In this document: piece by piece, positions 1 to 6,729 of the stretch | Position numbering within the stretch: the stretch's first letter is position 1 | Layout: each line of letters starts with the position of its first letter | IMG/VR virus record: IMGVR_UViG_3300036770_002393 | Span: 1 to 42,726 of that record | Source: a virus | Length of the DNA: 42,726 nucleotides | Strand: one strand, 5' to 3' | The notes under the pieces: generated by a model | Told to the model about the DNA's origin: nothing | Databases searched by the model: none | The model's input: only the letters and a program-made list of their open reading frames with translations | Translations under genes and position numbers: made by a program

Positions 1-127
1 GCATTCAGCGCGTCAAGCCAACGCTGCACGTCCATCAAATTTCTGGCTCCTCACGGGCAAAGGAAACTGTAAACGGCTTCGGATACCAAACACCGTCAGG
101 TGCTTCTCGAAGAATCAAGCCGCCAAA
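1..127. repeat. Terminal direct repeat (circular overlap)
   Basis: Bases 1-127 are identical to 42600-42726. A gene crosses the joint: the winged-helix gene starting at 42634 corresponds to position 35, where it overlaps the stop of the metallophosphoesterase gene by ATGA. This shows a circular or circularly permuted molecule of 42,599 unique bases. A length of exactly 127 is a common assembler k-mer, so this is more likely an assembly overlap than a physical terminal repeat. Confidence 0.95.
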
Positions 128-877
128 CTGCGGCTGGCTCTGACGCGCACCGGGAATCTTCCAAGTGAACGGAGTCTTGCCCTGCCACGCGGGCGTGACT
201 ATCGAGTACGCCGTCTCCTTGCTCGCTGGCATCATGCACTGGTACGCCCGGTGACGATGGCTGCGGACAATCACGTCAGGAGGCTGGCGACCCCAACGAC
301 CCGCTTCCGTGTACGCCTCGGTCAACTCCTTGTGGACCGCCGTGCTCTCGTACGCTTGGCTACCCGTGCTTCCAATGTGGTGGAGCGCGTGCAGGAGAAT
401 GTCGTTCTGAACGCCAAAGCGAAGCCACAACTCGTACCGCGAATGGTTCCCGGTCGAATCAGGGTACGCCCCGAGTATTCGCGCCAAGGTCTCCTCGTGC
501 TGGGCACTCGGGCCGACGTGCGCCTCCGTCCCACGGATGTGGTAGTACCGCTCCGCTTTCTTCACCTCGTCAGCCAACACCGCCTCGGCTATGTTGATCT
601 GATCCTTCCAGTTGTTCGTGATGGTCGTCGTCGTCCCGTGGTGCATCCCGTCCAAAGCATCGCCGTTGTGGATCAGGTAGAACGGCTCGTCGTGGATGGT
701 CTCAGGGATAAACACGTCCCAGAAGTAACGCCATTGCTCCCACATCCAAAGCTGGAAGTCGCTCGGGACGTATTTCCCGCCCTCGTCGAGCGACACGCCC
801 TCCGGTGGACACAAAGCCAACTTGCAACCGGAATGCGTGTCAGAGATGACGACGACGTTGTTGATCTTGGGAGGCAT
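35..877 (-). CDS. Calcineurin-like metallophosphoesterase
   Basis: A 280-residue protein with the ligand series of a two-metal phosphoesterase: DTH (13-15), NGD (71-73), RGTEAH ending at His120, His163/166/167 and SHRHR (206-210). The family hydrolyses phosphodiesters; phage members are often linked to nucleic acid processing, but the substrate cannot be read from sequence. It lies downstream of the endolysin and two small genes in the same minus-strand run, 12 bases after a 65-residue gene. Its stop overlaps the start of the next gene (winged helix, across the circle joint) as ATGA, so the two are probably translationally coupled. The fold is well supported; the role is unknown. Confidence 0.88.
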   Translation of the reverse strand: MPPKINNVVVISDTHSGCKLALCPPEGVSLDEGGKYVPSDFQLWMWEQWRYFWDVFIPETIHDEPFYLIHNGDALDGMHHGTTTTITNNWKDQINIAEAVLADEVKKAERYYHIRGTEAHVGPSAQHEETLARILGAYPDSTGNHSRYELWLRFGVQNDILLHALHHIGSTGSQAYESTAVHKELTEAYTEAGRWGRQPPDVIVRSHRHRAYQCMMPASKETAYSIVTPAWQGKTPFTWKIPGARQSQPQFGGLILREAPDGVWYPKPFTVSFAREEPEI

Positions 878-889
878 TTGAATCTTTTC

Positions 890-1087
890 CTACGAACAGT
901 TGACTGGAACGCCGTTCAATCTGCACCACTCGCGCCAGTAACGAACGCCTTCAGCACACTCCCACGCCGCCCAATCACTGGCATCAAAGACCCTCTGGAA
1001 AGCCTTGACACCATCAACCGTAATCCCCTCACGGGGCGGCAAGGCGGGCTTCTCATGCGGGTTGCTTCCAAGCGACGGCCACTTCAT
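890..1087 (-). CDS. Hypothetical protein, 65 aa
   Basis: A short, aromatic-rich protein (many Trp in the second half, including WAAWECAEGVRYWREWC) with no membrane segment and no family I recognise. It sits tightly between the small membrane protein gene and the metallophosphoesterase gene on the same strand. The ATG follows the upstream stop by four bases, and the SD is weak, suggesting coupled translation. Its place in the lysis-side operon is the only clue to a role. Confidence 0.6.
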   Translation of the reverse strand: MKWPSLGSNPHEKPALPPREGITVDGVKAFQRVFDASDWAAWECAEGVRYWREWCRLNGVPVNCS

Positions 1088-1091
1088 CGGA

Positions 1092-1220
1092 CTACCCGAA
1101 CAACGTCACAAGTGTAGCCAGCAGACTACCCAAGGCAAACGCCAGCGAGTACACCTGCTCCAACAGACCAAACACCTCGGGGTCCAGCAACAGACCAATC
1201 AAGCGATCAAGAATCTCCAT
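1092..1220 (-). CDS. Small one-helix membrane protein, possible holin-like peptide
   Basis: A 42-residue protein (begins MEILDRLIGLLLD) that is almost entirely hydrophobic in its second half (SLAFALGSLLATLVTLFG). It has a strong SD (AAGGAG, 7 bases before the ATG), and its start lies next to the stop of the upstream 58-residue gene. It lies two genes after the M15 endolysin, where holins or other lysis effectors are often found. A holin role is inference: it is very short, with only one likely membrane helix and no family signature. Confidence 0.6.
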   Translation of the reverse strand: MEILDRLIGLLLDPEVFGLLEQVYSLAFALGSLLATLVTLFG

Positions 1221-1221
1221 C

Positions 1222-1398
1222 TCACGACTCCTTTATGCCGGGGCGACGAAACCCCGCGTTGTGCTCGTCCTGCAAAAGACGACGCAATTCCTCGCAACAA
1301 CCCGACACCACCTCACGCGCCGCTCGGGACAACGGAACAGCCTCAAGACGCTCCAGAACCGAACTCACCTTCACAATCTCGTTGAACAGCATCATCAT
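1222..1398 (-). CDS. Hypothetical protein, 58 aa
   Basis: A small charged, helical-looking protein starting with three consecutive Met codons. AGGGGA precedes them and best fits the second or third ATG (1395 or 1392). The gene starts four bases after the endolysin stop and ends one base before the next small gene, so it fits an operon. It has a Cys-Cys pair near residue 35 and a basic C-terminus; no membrane helix or known family is visible. It could be a lysis accessory protein by position only. Confidence 0.55.
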   Translation of the reverse strand: MMMLFNEIVKVSSVLERLEAVPLSRAAREVVSGCCEELRRLLQDEHNAGFRRPGIKES

Positions 1399-1402
1399 TC
1401 CC

Positions 1403-1894
1403 CTACTGGTTCCATCGGGCTTTTACCCCGCGCACGTCCACATGAATGAACCCCTGACCAGGGTACGTCCCTATTCCTCCCCGCTCGAACGCAGGCACCC
1501 GCGTCGCCGCCGTCTTCATACGGGATACGCTCATACCGGAAATCACAATGTCCGCCGCCTTCCCCAACAAGTGCTGCGAGTACGGAGAACCCTCAACCTT
1601 CCGGTTGTACGCCACCGTCCTGTACCCACTGTTCACCGCAATGGGCACGCCCACCAGACTACGCAACGCCTGCAAGCCGTCCAGCAACCGAACGTCCAAC
1701 ACCAGCACCTTCGACAAGTCACGGCTGCGAAACTCCCACGGCTGAAAGTCAGGCCAGCGGCGGGACAAATGCTCCTCCGGCCAAGACTCCCATGCACCCC
1801 CAGCAGGAACGTACAACGGGCCACCACCGTCGCCATACCCCACAAGGTGCAACTCAAGGTTCCCAGAACAAAGCTCCGACTTACTCCGGCGCAC
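1403..1894 (-). CDS. Endolysin, M15-type zinc D,D-peptidase
   Basis: A 163-residue protein with the zinc peptidase signature of the M15 (VanY/peptidase M15A) group: SGYRT at 89-93, SQHLLGKAAD with ligands His108 and Asp115, and HVDVRG at 151-156 supplying His151. Such enzymes cut peptide cross-links of peptidoglycan and serve as phage endolysins. No signal peptide is visible, so release would need a holin or similar. The GTG at 1894 is chosen because GAGGAG lies seven bases upstream; it overlaps the end of the DUF1937-type gene by 14 bases. Confidence 0.88.
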   Translation of the reverse strand: MRRSKSELCSGNLELHLVGYGDGGGPLYVPAGGAWESWPEEHLSRRWPDFQPWEFRSRDLSKVLVLDVRLLDGLQALRSLVGVPIAVNSGYRTVAYNRKVEGSPYSQHLLGKAADIVISGMSVSRMKTAATRVPAFERGGIGTYPGQGFIHVDVRGVKARWNQ

Positions 1895-2309
1895 AGGAAG
1901 ACTCCTCGGGCGCGTCCATCTCCACGCGATCCTGAAACCCGCGAACCAACACCTTGCGGCTGTCTCGCTGGTAAATCCGCTCCGGAAGAACGTACAGCAC
2001 GCGAAGTCCCAACTCCCGCGCTATACCCACCTCGGCTCGAACCCCTACACTCTCACGCCAGCCGTCCAGCATCATCACCCACATCTCGCGGCTGGAGGCG
2101 ATGAACTTCCGGTCCACCTCCTTCCAGTGCTCCCACTTGTGACCCAAGCCGTGCTCGTCGCACATAACCGCGCTGTGCGTGATCGGACTGAACACCGCCA
2201 AACCCTCGCCCGTCAGCAACGCCGCGCCCCGCGTCAAGCTCTCGTATCGGCTACCCATCACCTCACGGCTCTCGTCCGTGTACGGGCCAGCAAAGTAGAT
2301 GTCGATCAT
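1881..2309 (-). CDS. DUF1937 / nucleoside 2-deoxyribosyltransferase-like protein
   Basis: A 142-residue protein opening with a Rossmann-like strand and loop, IDIYFAGPYTD, followed by a helix. This pattern is typical of DUF1937 and related nucleoside deoxyribosyltransferase-fold proteins, which act on nucleotides or their bases. The middle carries WEHWKEVDRKFI and an active-site-like SVGVRAEVGIA segment. The start at 2309 overlaps the methyltransferase stop (TGATG), so the pair is coupled. Together they suggest base or nucleotide modification in the lysis-side operon, but the substrate is not known. Confidence 0.7.
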   Translation of the reverse strand: MIDIYFAGPYTDESREVMGSRYESLTRGAALLTGEGLAVFSPITHSAVMCDEHGLGHKWEHWKEVDRKFIASSREMWVMMLDGWRESVGVRAEVGIARELGLRVLYVLPERIYQRDSRKVLVRGFQDRVEMDAPEESSCAPE

Positions 2310-3016
2310 CAGCAGAGCACCTCCTGCGCCAACCGCCGCACCGCGATCTCGCAATACTTCTCCTCCAACTCAATCCCAATCGCCCGCCGCCCCAAATCCT
2401 TCGCCGCCCGCAACGTCGTCCCCGAACCCATGAACGGGTCAAGAATGGTGTCGCCTTCACGAGAATAGTCGCCGACAATAGATGTCATCAGGCGCAAAGG
2501 CTTGCCGCCCATACGCTCGCGCTCACGCCAACCGTCCCCCTGGACGTAGCCGCCCGGAAGCGTGCCCCAACGACTTAAAGACGCTGGGCGGGAAACCGTT
2601 ATCCAAATAGTCCAAGACGAGGGGCCATCACCCGAAAGGCGAACACGAGACCCCGGAGCAAAGAATGGAAGCGGGGCAAAAACATACCGCCCTAATTCTT
2701 CAAGGCTCGATTGAATGGACGGGGCTAAAGTGTGATCCGACATCCAGACAATCCAACCAGAAGCTACTGAATGGAAAAGCCTTGACAACACAGCAACATC
2801 GTCAAAAGAAAGGGCCGTGTACCCCAACTCCTGCCTGATAGCAGCATCACGACCAAAGCCCTTGTGCCCGTTCGCGCTTGCGTCATGGCCCTTGTGCGTG
2901 CGCTCGCTGTACGGTGGGTCCGTAATCACATGGTCAACAACACCCAAATGCGGAATCACCTCCCGGCAGTCCCCGTGGTAAATCACGCAAGCGTCGTCTT
3001 CGTAGTAAGGCCGCAT
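2309..3016 (-). CDS. DNA adenine or cytosine-N4 methyltransferase
   Basis: A 235-residue amino-methyltransferase with the catalytic DPPY at 33-36 near the N-terminus and the S-adenosylmethionine-binding DPFMGSGTT at 193-201 near the C-terminus, followed by IGIELEEKY. This motif order is that of the beta class, which methylates adenine N6 or cytosine N4. No cognate endonuclease is next to it, so it is probably an orphan enzyme protecting phage DNA or altering its regulation. The ATG at 3016 follows a GTG; GAGGGG lies upstream. It is the first gene after a good promoter at 3047-3075. Confidence 0.93.
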   Translation of the reverse strand: MRPYYEDDACVIYHGDCREVIPHLGVVDHVITDPPYSERTHKGHDASANGHKGFGRDAAIRQELGYTALSFDDVAVLSRLFHSVASGWIVWMSDHTLAPSIQSSLEELGRYVFAPLPFFAPGSRVRLSGDGPSSWTIWITVSRPASLSRWGTLPGGYVQGDGWRERERMGGKPLRLMTSIVGDYSREGDTILDPFMGSGTTLRAAKDLGRRAIGIELEEKYCEIAVRRLAQEVLC

Positions 3017-3046
3017 CACATACCCCTCTGGTGCTCAGGCAAGCAC

Positions 3047-3075
3047 AATCTAGCACAGGATAGCCGGAGCGTCAA
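3047..3075 (-). promoter_or_regulatory. Sigma70-type promoter for the methyltransferase operon
   Basis: Read on the minus strand: TTGACG, a 17-base spacer, then TAGATT, with transcription expected to start near 3040, 25 bases before the methyltransferase ATG. TGGTGC, the half-site of the immunity-region operator, occurs at 3029-3034 close to the start point, and GCACAA at 3043-3048; that link is weak because a 6-mer is expected many times by chance. Confidence 0.6.
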
Positions 3076-3338
3076 GGAGTTTTTTTGGTGCGGCGCGATG
3101 GAACGAGGCAGTCGGGCGCAAAAAACTTTTCTGCGGAGAGGGGGAGGACATGGTGAGGGCAGGAATCGCTGCGGGGGTGGCGGGGGATGGCCTCGCGGGC
3201 GTGGTCTGGAATCCGCCACCTGGGGTGGGCTTGCGAGGGTGTTCCGGGCTTGTTCCGCCCGTATTCCGTGGGCTTTACGCTGTGCTCCGACGTACAAAGT
3301 CGGGGGCACAGGAACGCAACGGCATGGAACGCAAGGGC
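3076..3338. other. Non-coding stretch, G-rich on the plus strand
   Basis: About 260 bases between the end of the 170-residue gene and the methyltransferase promoter. The plus strand is rich in G runs (for example around 3137-3200). An open frame on the minus strand here encodes only a Pro/Arg-rich peptide with no SD, so I do not call a gene. No clear hairpin terminator was found. Confidence 0.5.
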
Positions 3339-3851
3339 TTAGAGTAGGCCGTACCCCTCACCGTACCCCTTGACGTGCTCCGGGAGGTGCTCCGCCATGA
3401 ATAGGGAAAGCTCGTGCGGCACGTCCACCGCCTTGATCTGCTGTTCATTCCGGGCGAGGAGATCGGTATAGGCTTTCAAGGCGGACACCCTGGACGACTC
3501 GCTGGCATCCTTGCTTTGCATGATGTTTCGCGCCACTTGGAGCGCGACCGCCAGCCCGTCTTCATGGACAGTCGATCGGGCTTTCCTGCCCCGTTTCGCG
3601 CCTATTCCGCCCGCCCGTGTTGCGCTGGCGTTGTATCCGGCGACCTCTTCCCCCGCTTCCCGTGCTGCCTTGCGTGCTTGCGTGTTTGCGTCCCGTACGG
3701 CGCGGGCTTTAGCTGCGTTCTCCCGAAGCTTTGCCAGCCGTTGCGCTTCCCGTTCCTCTGCCGTCGTTGGCGCGTCCGCCGTTGTTTCGGGCTTGTTTCG
3801 CGGGCGTTTTGTGCCGGGAGGTAGGATCGTGCGATACCGTGGCGTGGGCAT
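3339..3851 (-). CDS. Hypothetical protein, 170 aa; possible terminase small subunit
   Basis: The N-terminal 100 residues are basic, Pro- and Ala-rich and probably disordered. The C-terminal 70 are helical (ARNIMQSKDASESSRVSAL and following) with a short tail. The start at 3851 (MPTPRYRTI) is preferred over the upstream Met at 3899 because only the former has an upstream GAGG. It is the first gene of the minus block after a promoter at 3986-4015. No small terminase was recognised next to terL, and the size and helical C-terminus would fit one, but this is a guess; a DNA-binding or regulatory role is equally possible. Confidence 0.65.
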   Translation of the reverse strand: MPTPRYRTILPPGTKRPRNKPETTADAPTTAEEREAQRLAKLRENAAKARAVRDANTQARKAAREAGEEVAGYNASATRAGGIGAKRGRKARSTVHEDGLAVALQVARNIMQSKDASESSRVSALKAYTDLLARNEQQIKAVDVPHELSLFMAEHLPEHVKGYGEGYGLL

Positions 3852-3985
3852 GTGGTGTACCTCGTTGGGTGTAGGGTGTCGGGCGTTGGGTGCATCCAAG
3901 GGCCGCTATTCCTTGCTGCGCTACGGGCATCCCTTGATAGCGGGCCTTCAGTCCGTCCGCCGTCCTACCGGACTCCCTTCCGGGG

Positions 3986-4015
3986 ATTGTAAGGGGTTTT
4001 TCATCTGTTTGTCAA
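3986..4015 (-). promoter_or_regulatory. Sigma70-type promoter reading left
   Basis: Minus strand: TTGACA, 18 bases, TACAAT (five of six matches to the -10 consensus). It would start transcription near 3979, about 128 bases before the 170-residue gene, and it diverges from the plus promoter at 4194-4222. Confidence 0.6.
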
Positions 4016-4085
4016 GTCAATACAAAATACCAGTTAATGAGAATGAATTATCAATTACATTCAAAGCCTCTTCCTTCTTAAAAGA
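4016..4085. promoter_or_regulatory. AT-rich block in the divergent intergenic region
   Basis: A strongly AT-rich stretch in otherwise GC-rich DNA, upstream of both divergent promoters. It contains ATTATCAATTA at 4047-4057, an 11-mer that recurs on the opposite strand at 7814-7824 inside a palindrome before the integrase. It could be an UP element, a binding site for a bending protein, or a remnant edge of the accessory module. Confidence 0.35.
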
Positions 4086-4193
4086 TCACTATGCCCCCCC
4101 CTAGCGCGGGCGTGGCGGGCGCGTGGATCGCGCAATGATTCCGGGCTATTTCGGGGTTGTTTCCGGCTGTGTTCCCATGGTGAAAAAAAGTGC

Positions 4194-4222
4194 TTGACAC
4201 TGGCGAATATTTATGGCAAGAT
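4194..4222 (+). promoter_or_regulatory. Sigma70-type promoter for the accessory module
   Basis: TTGACA, a 17-base spacer, then CAAGAT. It lies about 64 bases before the ArdC-like start and opens the plus-strand block. The -35 is perfect and the -10 is poor (three of six), which suggests activation or control by the inverted repeat just downstream. Confidence 0.6.
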
Positions 4223-4231
4223 TACACCAGA

Positions 4232-4250
4232 TAAGCACACAGGGTGCTTA
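4232..4250. promoter_or_regulatory. Inverted repeat, operator-like
   Basis: TAAGCAC-ACAGG-GTGCTTA, a perfect 7-bp inverted repeat with a 5-base gap, starting 10 bases after the -10 of the accessory promoter and so overlapping the start of transcription. This is a typical position for a repressor site. No gene for a matching regulator is evident in the module. It is too short to be a convincing terminator. Confidence 0.45.
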
Positions 4251-4285
4251 GCAAGCCGTCACCAGCGGCTAGAGGAGATCGGATC

Positions 4286-4654
4286 ATGAACGGTGTTACC
4301 ACGTCCCCGCGTACGCGCAAGCGTAAACTTTCCCCGGCGGAGCGGGCCGCTATGCAAGCCGAAAGCTTGGATCGGGCGCGGGCTTGTCGCTCCCTGTCCA
4401 ACATAGCGATCGTGATCGCGGCTTTCGTTGAACGCGGGATCCCGGCGGCGGAGATTATCCCCGGTGAAAACGTCCTCACCTTTAACGCTTGGCGTGCCCT
4501 CGGGCGGACTGTCAAGCGCGGGGAGCGGGGCGTGAAAGTTCCCGTCTTCTATCAAGTGGAACGCTTGACGGATTCCGGGGAGCGCGAAAGCCGCAAGGTG
4601 TTAACAGGCGCGGCGGTGTTCCACGTTTCCCAGACTGCGGAGGTCACGCAATGA
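4286..4654 (+). CDS. ArdC N-terminal domain-like protein (ssDNA-binding, antirestriction type)
   Basis: A 122-residue protein whose second half matches the ArdC N-terminal domain pattern: TFNAWRALGR (65-74), a basic turn KRGERGVKVPVF and the terminal VFHVSQT (111-117). In full ArdC this domain binds single-stranded DNA and is followed by a zinc metalloprotease; here the protease is absent, so the gene encodes a stand-alone domain. The ATG at 4286 has GAGGAGATCGG just upstream. Its stop overlaps the next ATG (ATGA). It leads a module that also holds ArdA, which supports an anti-defence role, but activity without the protease is inference. Confidence 0.75.
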   Translation: MNGVTTSPRTRKRKLSPAERAAMQAESLDRARACRSLSNIAIVIAAFVERGIPAAEIIPGENVLTFNAWRALGRTVKRGERGVKVPVFYQVERLTDSGERESRKVLTGAAVFHVSQTAEVTQ

Positions 4655-4887
4655 GTACGCGCACAATCTCCGATCTTTATTCGCAAGCCTTGCGCGGGAT
4701 CACCGTCCCCGGCGACGTGGATCGCCATGAGGGCCGTTATTGGACGTTGATCCGCCTTGCTGTAAATCACCGCCGGGAGGCGGAGTTATGCGATCGTTTT
4801 GGATTGTACGCGCCGGCGGAGTTTCACAAGTGCAAGGCTATTTGTGCCCTCGCGGCGGCCCGCCTGTACCGGGAGGTCACGCAATGA
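4651..4887 (+). CDS. Hypothetical protein, 78 aa
   Basis: A soluble helical protein beginning MSTRTISDLYSQALRG, with a helical C-terminus rich in Ala and Leu. It overlaps both neighbours by four bases (ATGA on each side), so it is translated with the ArdC-like and clamp-loader-like genes. No motif or family is recognised. The position between an ssDNA-binding domain and an AAA+ protein suggests a partner of one of them. Confidence 0.72.
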   Translation: MSTRTISDLYSQALRGITVPGDVDRHEGRYWTLIRLAVNHRREAELCDRFGLYAPAEFHKCKAICALAAARLYREVTQ

Positions 4888-5528
4888 AACTTTATGAAAA
4901 ATACCGCCCGCGCACCTTGGATCAAATGGTCGCGCAAGATTCCGCATGCGCCCGCGTGCGAGTCATGATCGAGCGTGGGGCGTTGGGCGGCAATGCGTAC
5001 GCTATCACGGGCGGGAGTGGAACGGGCAAGACCACGCTTGCGTGGATTATGGCGCGGGAACTGGCGGAGGAGTGGAATATCACGGAGTTTGACGCGATCG
5101 ATTGCACCCCGGCCCGTATCGCGGAAATTGAATCCGGTATGGCATACGCGGGCATGGGCGACAAGCGCGGGCGGGCGTGGATCGTCAATGAGTTCCACAC
5201 CATGAGCGGCGCGGCGGTGGGCAAGTGGCTTACCGTCCTGGAACGCCTCCCCGATCACGCCATCGTGATCTTTACCTCCACCGTTGACGGGGTAGAGGCC
5301 TTCGGGGAATCCAAGCGGGACGCTAAACCATTTCTAAGCCGTTGCGTATGGTTAAACCTCGCGCAACGCGGACTCGCGGACGGTTTCGCCCTCGCGGCCC
5401 AGCGTATCGCGCAAGCCGAGGGCTTGGACGGAAAGCCGCTGGAACGCTACAAGCGGCTGGTGCAGGACAAGGGGAACAACATGCGGGCGGTGCTGCAGTT
5501 CATCGAAAGCGGCGGCATGCTGGACTAG
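4884..5528 (+). CDS. Clamp-loader-like AAA+ ATPase (DnaX/RFC small-subunit type)
   Basis: A 214-residue AAA+ protein. It starts like clamp-loader subunits (YEKYRPRTLDQMV at 4-16), has a Walker A GGSGTGKTT at 43-51, a Walker B-position NEFH at 102-105 and a sensor-1-like IFTST near 133. In DnaX and RFC the Walker B box is normally DE-x-H/C; here Asp is replaced by Asn while the Glu remains. It lacks the long C-terminal collar of full DnaX. No sliding clamp is encoded nearby, so it may load the host clamp or act in DNA repair or anti-defence. The ATG at 4884 overlaps the previous stop and has GGGAGG upstream. Confidence 0.82.
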   Translation: MKLYEKYRPRTLDQMVAQDSACARVRVMIERGALGGNAYAITGGSGTGKTTLAWIMARELAEEWNITEFDAIDCTPARIAEIESGMAYAGMGDKRGRAWIVNEFHTMSGAAVGKWLTVLERLPDHAIVIFTSTVDGVEAFGESKRDAKPFLSRCVWLNLAQRGLADGFALAAQRIAQAEGLDGKPLERYKRLVQDKGNNMRAVLQFIESGGMLD

Positions 5529-5536
5529 TTGAAAGT

Positions 5537-5565
5537 AGCCGGGGCGGATGGTGCCCGCCCCGGCT
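5537..5565 (+). terminator. Strong GC hairpin between ATPase gene and ardA
   Basis: AGCCGGGGCGG and CCGCCCCGGCT form a perfect 11-bp stem around a 7-base loop (ATGGTGC), nine bases after the ATPase stop. No T-run follows, so it is more likely an attenuator or an RNA-stability element than a full terminator. The ardA SD lies about 25 bases downstream. Confidence 0.6.
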
Positions 5566-5601
5566 TGGGAACACGGCCAAACACTTACAGGAGGATCGGC
5601 C

Positions 5602-6189
5602 ATGAGTCAGCAGAGCGTACAACAGATCGGACAGGGGACACAAGAGGGCGGACAGGGAACGCGGGAATGGCCCGGCGCATTGCCCGAGCGCGGTATCTAT
5701 GCGGCCTGCCTTGCAAGCTACAATTCCGGCATGCTCCATGGCTGCTGGATCGATGTCGAGGGCAAAGACGCGGACGACATCCAGAGCGAGATCGCGGCCA
5801 TGCTGGAAGCCAGCCCGGAACCCGGCGCGGAAGAGTGGGCGATCCACGATTACGCGGGCATCCCGTCATCGTTCGGGGAATACCCCGATCTTAAGAAGAT
5901 CGTCCAGTGGGTGGAGATGAGCGAACAACACGGGGAAGCCTGGGCGGCTTATGTGGACGCGGCAGGGGAACATTACGCCACCCCGGAAGGGTTCAGCGAC
6001 GCATTCCTCGGTGAGTACGATAGCGCGGAGGATTACGCGGCGGAACTTTACGAGGGATATCTTGCCGACCTGCCGGACAACATCAAGTATTGCATGGATT
6101 GGGGGCAGGTCGTTCAGTGCCTCGACTGCAATGATGGGATCATCTTTGCGGAACGTGGCGGCTCCTGCTTTGTTTTTTCCAACTGCTAA
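5602..6189 (+). CDS. ardA: ArdA antirestriction protein (DNA mimic)
   Basis: A 195-residue, very acidic protein matching ArdA along its length: IYAACLASYNSGMLHGCWID at 31-50, EEWAIHDYAGI, a central acidic helical part with EHGEAWAAYV, and GEYDSAEDYAAELYEG in the third domain. ArdA forms an elongated dimer that imitates bent B-DNA and blocks type I restriction-modification enzymes. The ATG at 5602 has AGGAGGATCGG upstream. Odd feature: the N-terminal about 25 residues contain two copies of the dispersed GGACAGGG repeat, translated as IGQGT and GGQGT, ahead of the usual ArdA start; they look like an insertion-derived extension. Confidence 0.92.
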   Translation: MSQQSVQQIGQGTQEGGQGTREWPGALPERGIYAACLASYNSGMLHGCWIDVEGKDADDIQSEIAAMLEASPEPGAEEWAIHDYAGIPSSFGEYPDLKKIVQWVEMSEQHGEAWAAYVDAAGEHYATPEGFSDAFLGEYDSAEDYAAELYEGYLADLPDNIKYCMDWGQVVQCLDCNDGIIFAERGGSCFVFSNC

Positions 6190-6214
6190 CCCACACCACG
6201 AGGAGACCTGACCC

Positions 6215-6508
6215 ATGAGCACGAAGCACACGCCCGGCCCTTGGATAGTGCGCCACTTGGCCGGATTCCCCCTAATGATCGCCACCGCCCCTGATGCGGA
6301 CGGCTTTGGAAAACCCGTTGCGGACTGTTCCCGTCATCGCCTGCCGGGCGAGGCCCTAGCCAACGCCCGCCTAATCGCGGCGGCTCCCGACCTGCTGGAA
6401 ATTGCCAAAGCATACCGCAACCTCTTGCGCACTATGGCACACACAGACGGAGACATCGCCACCTTCCACCATGTAGAAGCCGCCATCGCGCAAGCGGAGG
6501 GCCGGTAA
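6215..6508 (+). CDS. Phage protein of the HTPGPW...ANARLIAAAPDLLE family
   Basis: A 97-residue protein with an N-terminal HTPGPWIV motif and a central ANARLIAAAPDLLEIA helix. This combination is very common in small proteins of unknown function in phages and prophages of many Gram-negative bacteria. GAGGAGACC precedes the ATG. It follows ardA by 25 bases and is probably in the same transcript. No enzymatic motif is visible. Confidence 0.82.
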   Translation: MSTKHTPGPWIVRHLAGFPLMIATAPDADGFGKPVADCSRHRLPGEALANARLIAAAPDLLEIAKAYRNLLRTMAHTDGDIATFHHVEAAIAQAEGR

Positions 6509-6509
6509 C

Positions 6510-6644
6510 ATGTGGCAGTTAATCAATCTCGAAACTGGCGAGGTGTACTCCACGCATCGAAACTACTGGTACGCGGTCGGCGCAATGAATAAGCGGATCA
6601 AGGCTGGGGTCCTGCCTGACATTCTAGCGATTGTCACACCATAA
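6510..6644 (+). CDS. Hypothetical protein, 44 aa
   Basis: A small protein (begins MWQLINLETGEVYS) starting one base after the stop of the preceding gene, so probably coupled to it. The start MWQLINLETGEVYSTHRNYW resembles short beta-hairpin proteins common in phages. Its stop lies at the 5' edge of the hammerhead ribozyme, so ribosomes finishing here would sit on stem I. No function is recognised. Confidence 0.6.
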   Translation: MWQLINLETGEVYSTHRNYWYAVGAMNKRIKAGVLPDILAIVTP

Positions 6645-6698
6645 CCCGCTGACGAGTCCCTTGCCACGGGACGAAACGGGGAGCGATCCCCGTCCGGG
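6645..6698 (+). ncRNA. Type I hammerhead self-cleaving ribozyme
   Basis: All conserved hammerhead elements are present in order: stem I 5' strand CCCG (6645-6648); core CTGACGA (6649-6655); stem II GTCCC/GGGAC (6656-6660, 6668-6672) with loop TTGCCAC and the conserved first G-C pair; core GAAA (6673-6676); stem III ACGGGG/CCCCGT (6676-6681, 6688-6693) with loop AGCGAT and the conserved A-U pair; cleavage nucleotide C at 6694; stem I 3' strand CGGG (6695-6698). Stems II and III are closed by loops and stem I is open, so it is type I. Cleavage after 6694 would leave a new 5' end 35 bases before the GTG of the next gene. Confidence 0.92.
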
Positions 6699-6729
6699 AA
6701 TAGGCCCGACACCACAGGAGGATCGGATC

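Noticed and set aside
567-573. CTGACGA on the minus strand
   Set aside because: Inside the metallophosphoesterase gene, without the paired stems needed for a ribozyme.
3016-3309. 97-codon Pro/Arg-rich frame before the methyltransferase
   Set aside because: It would run through the promoter at 3047-3075, has no SD, and has a composition expected from G-rich non-coding DNA.
4286-4654. Full ArdC antirestriction protease
   Set aside because: Only the N-terminal domain pattern is present; there is no HExxH protease domain in the frame or directly downstream.
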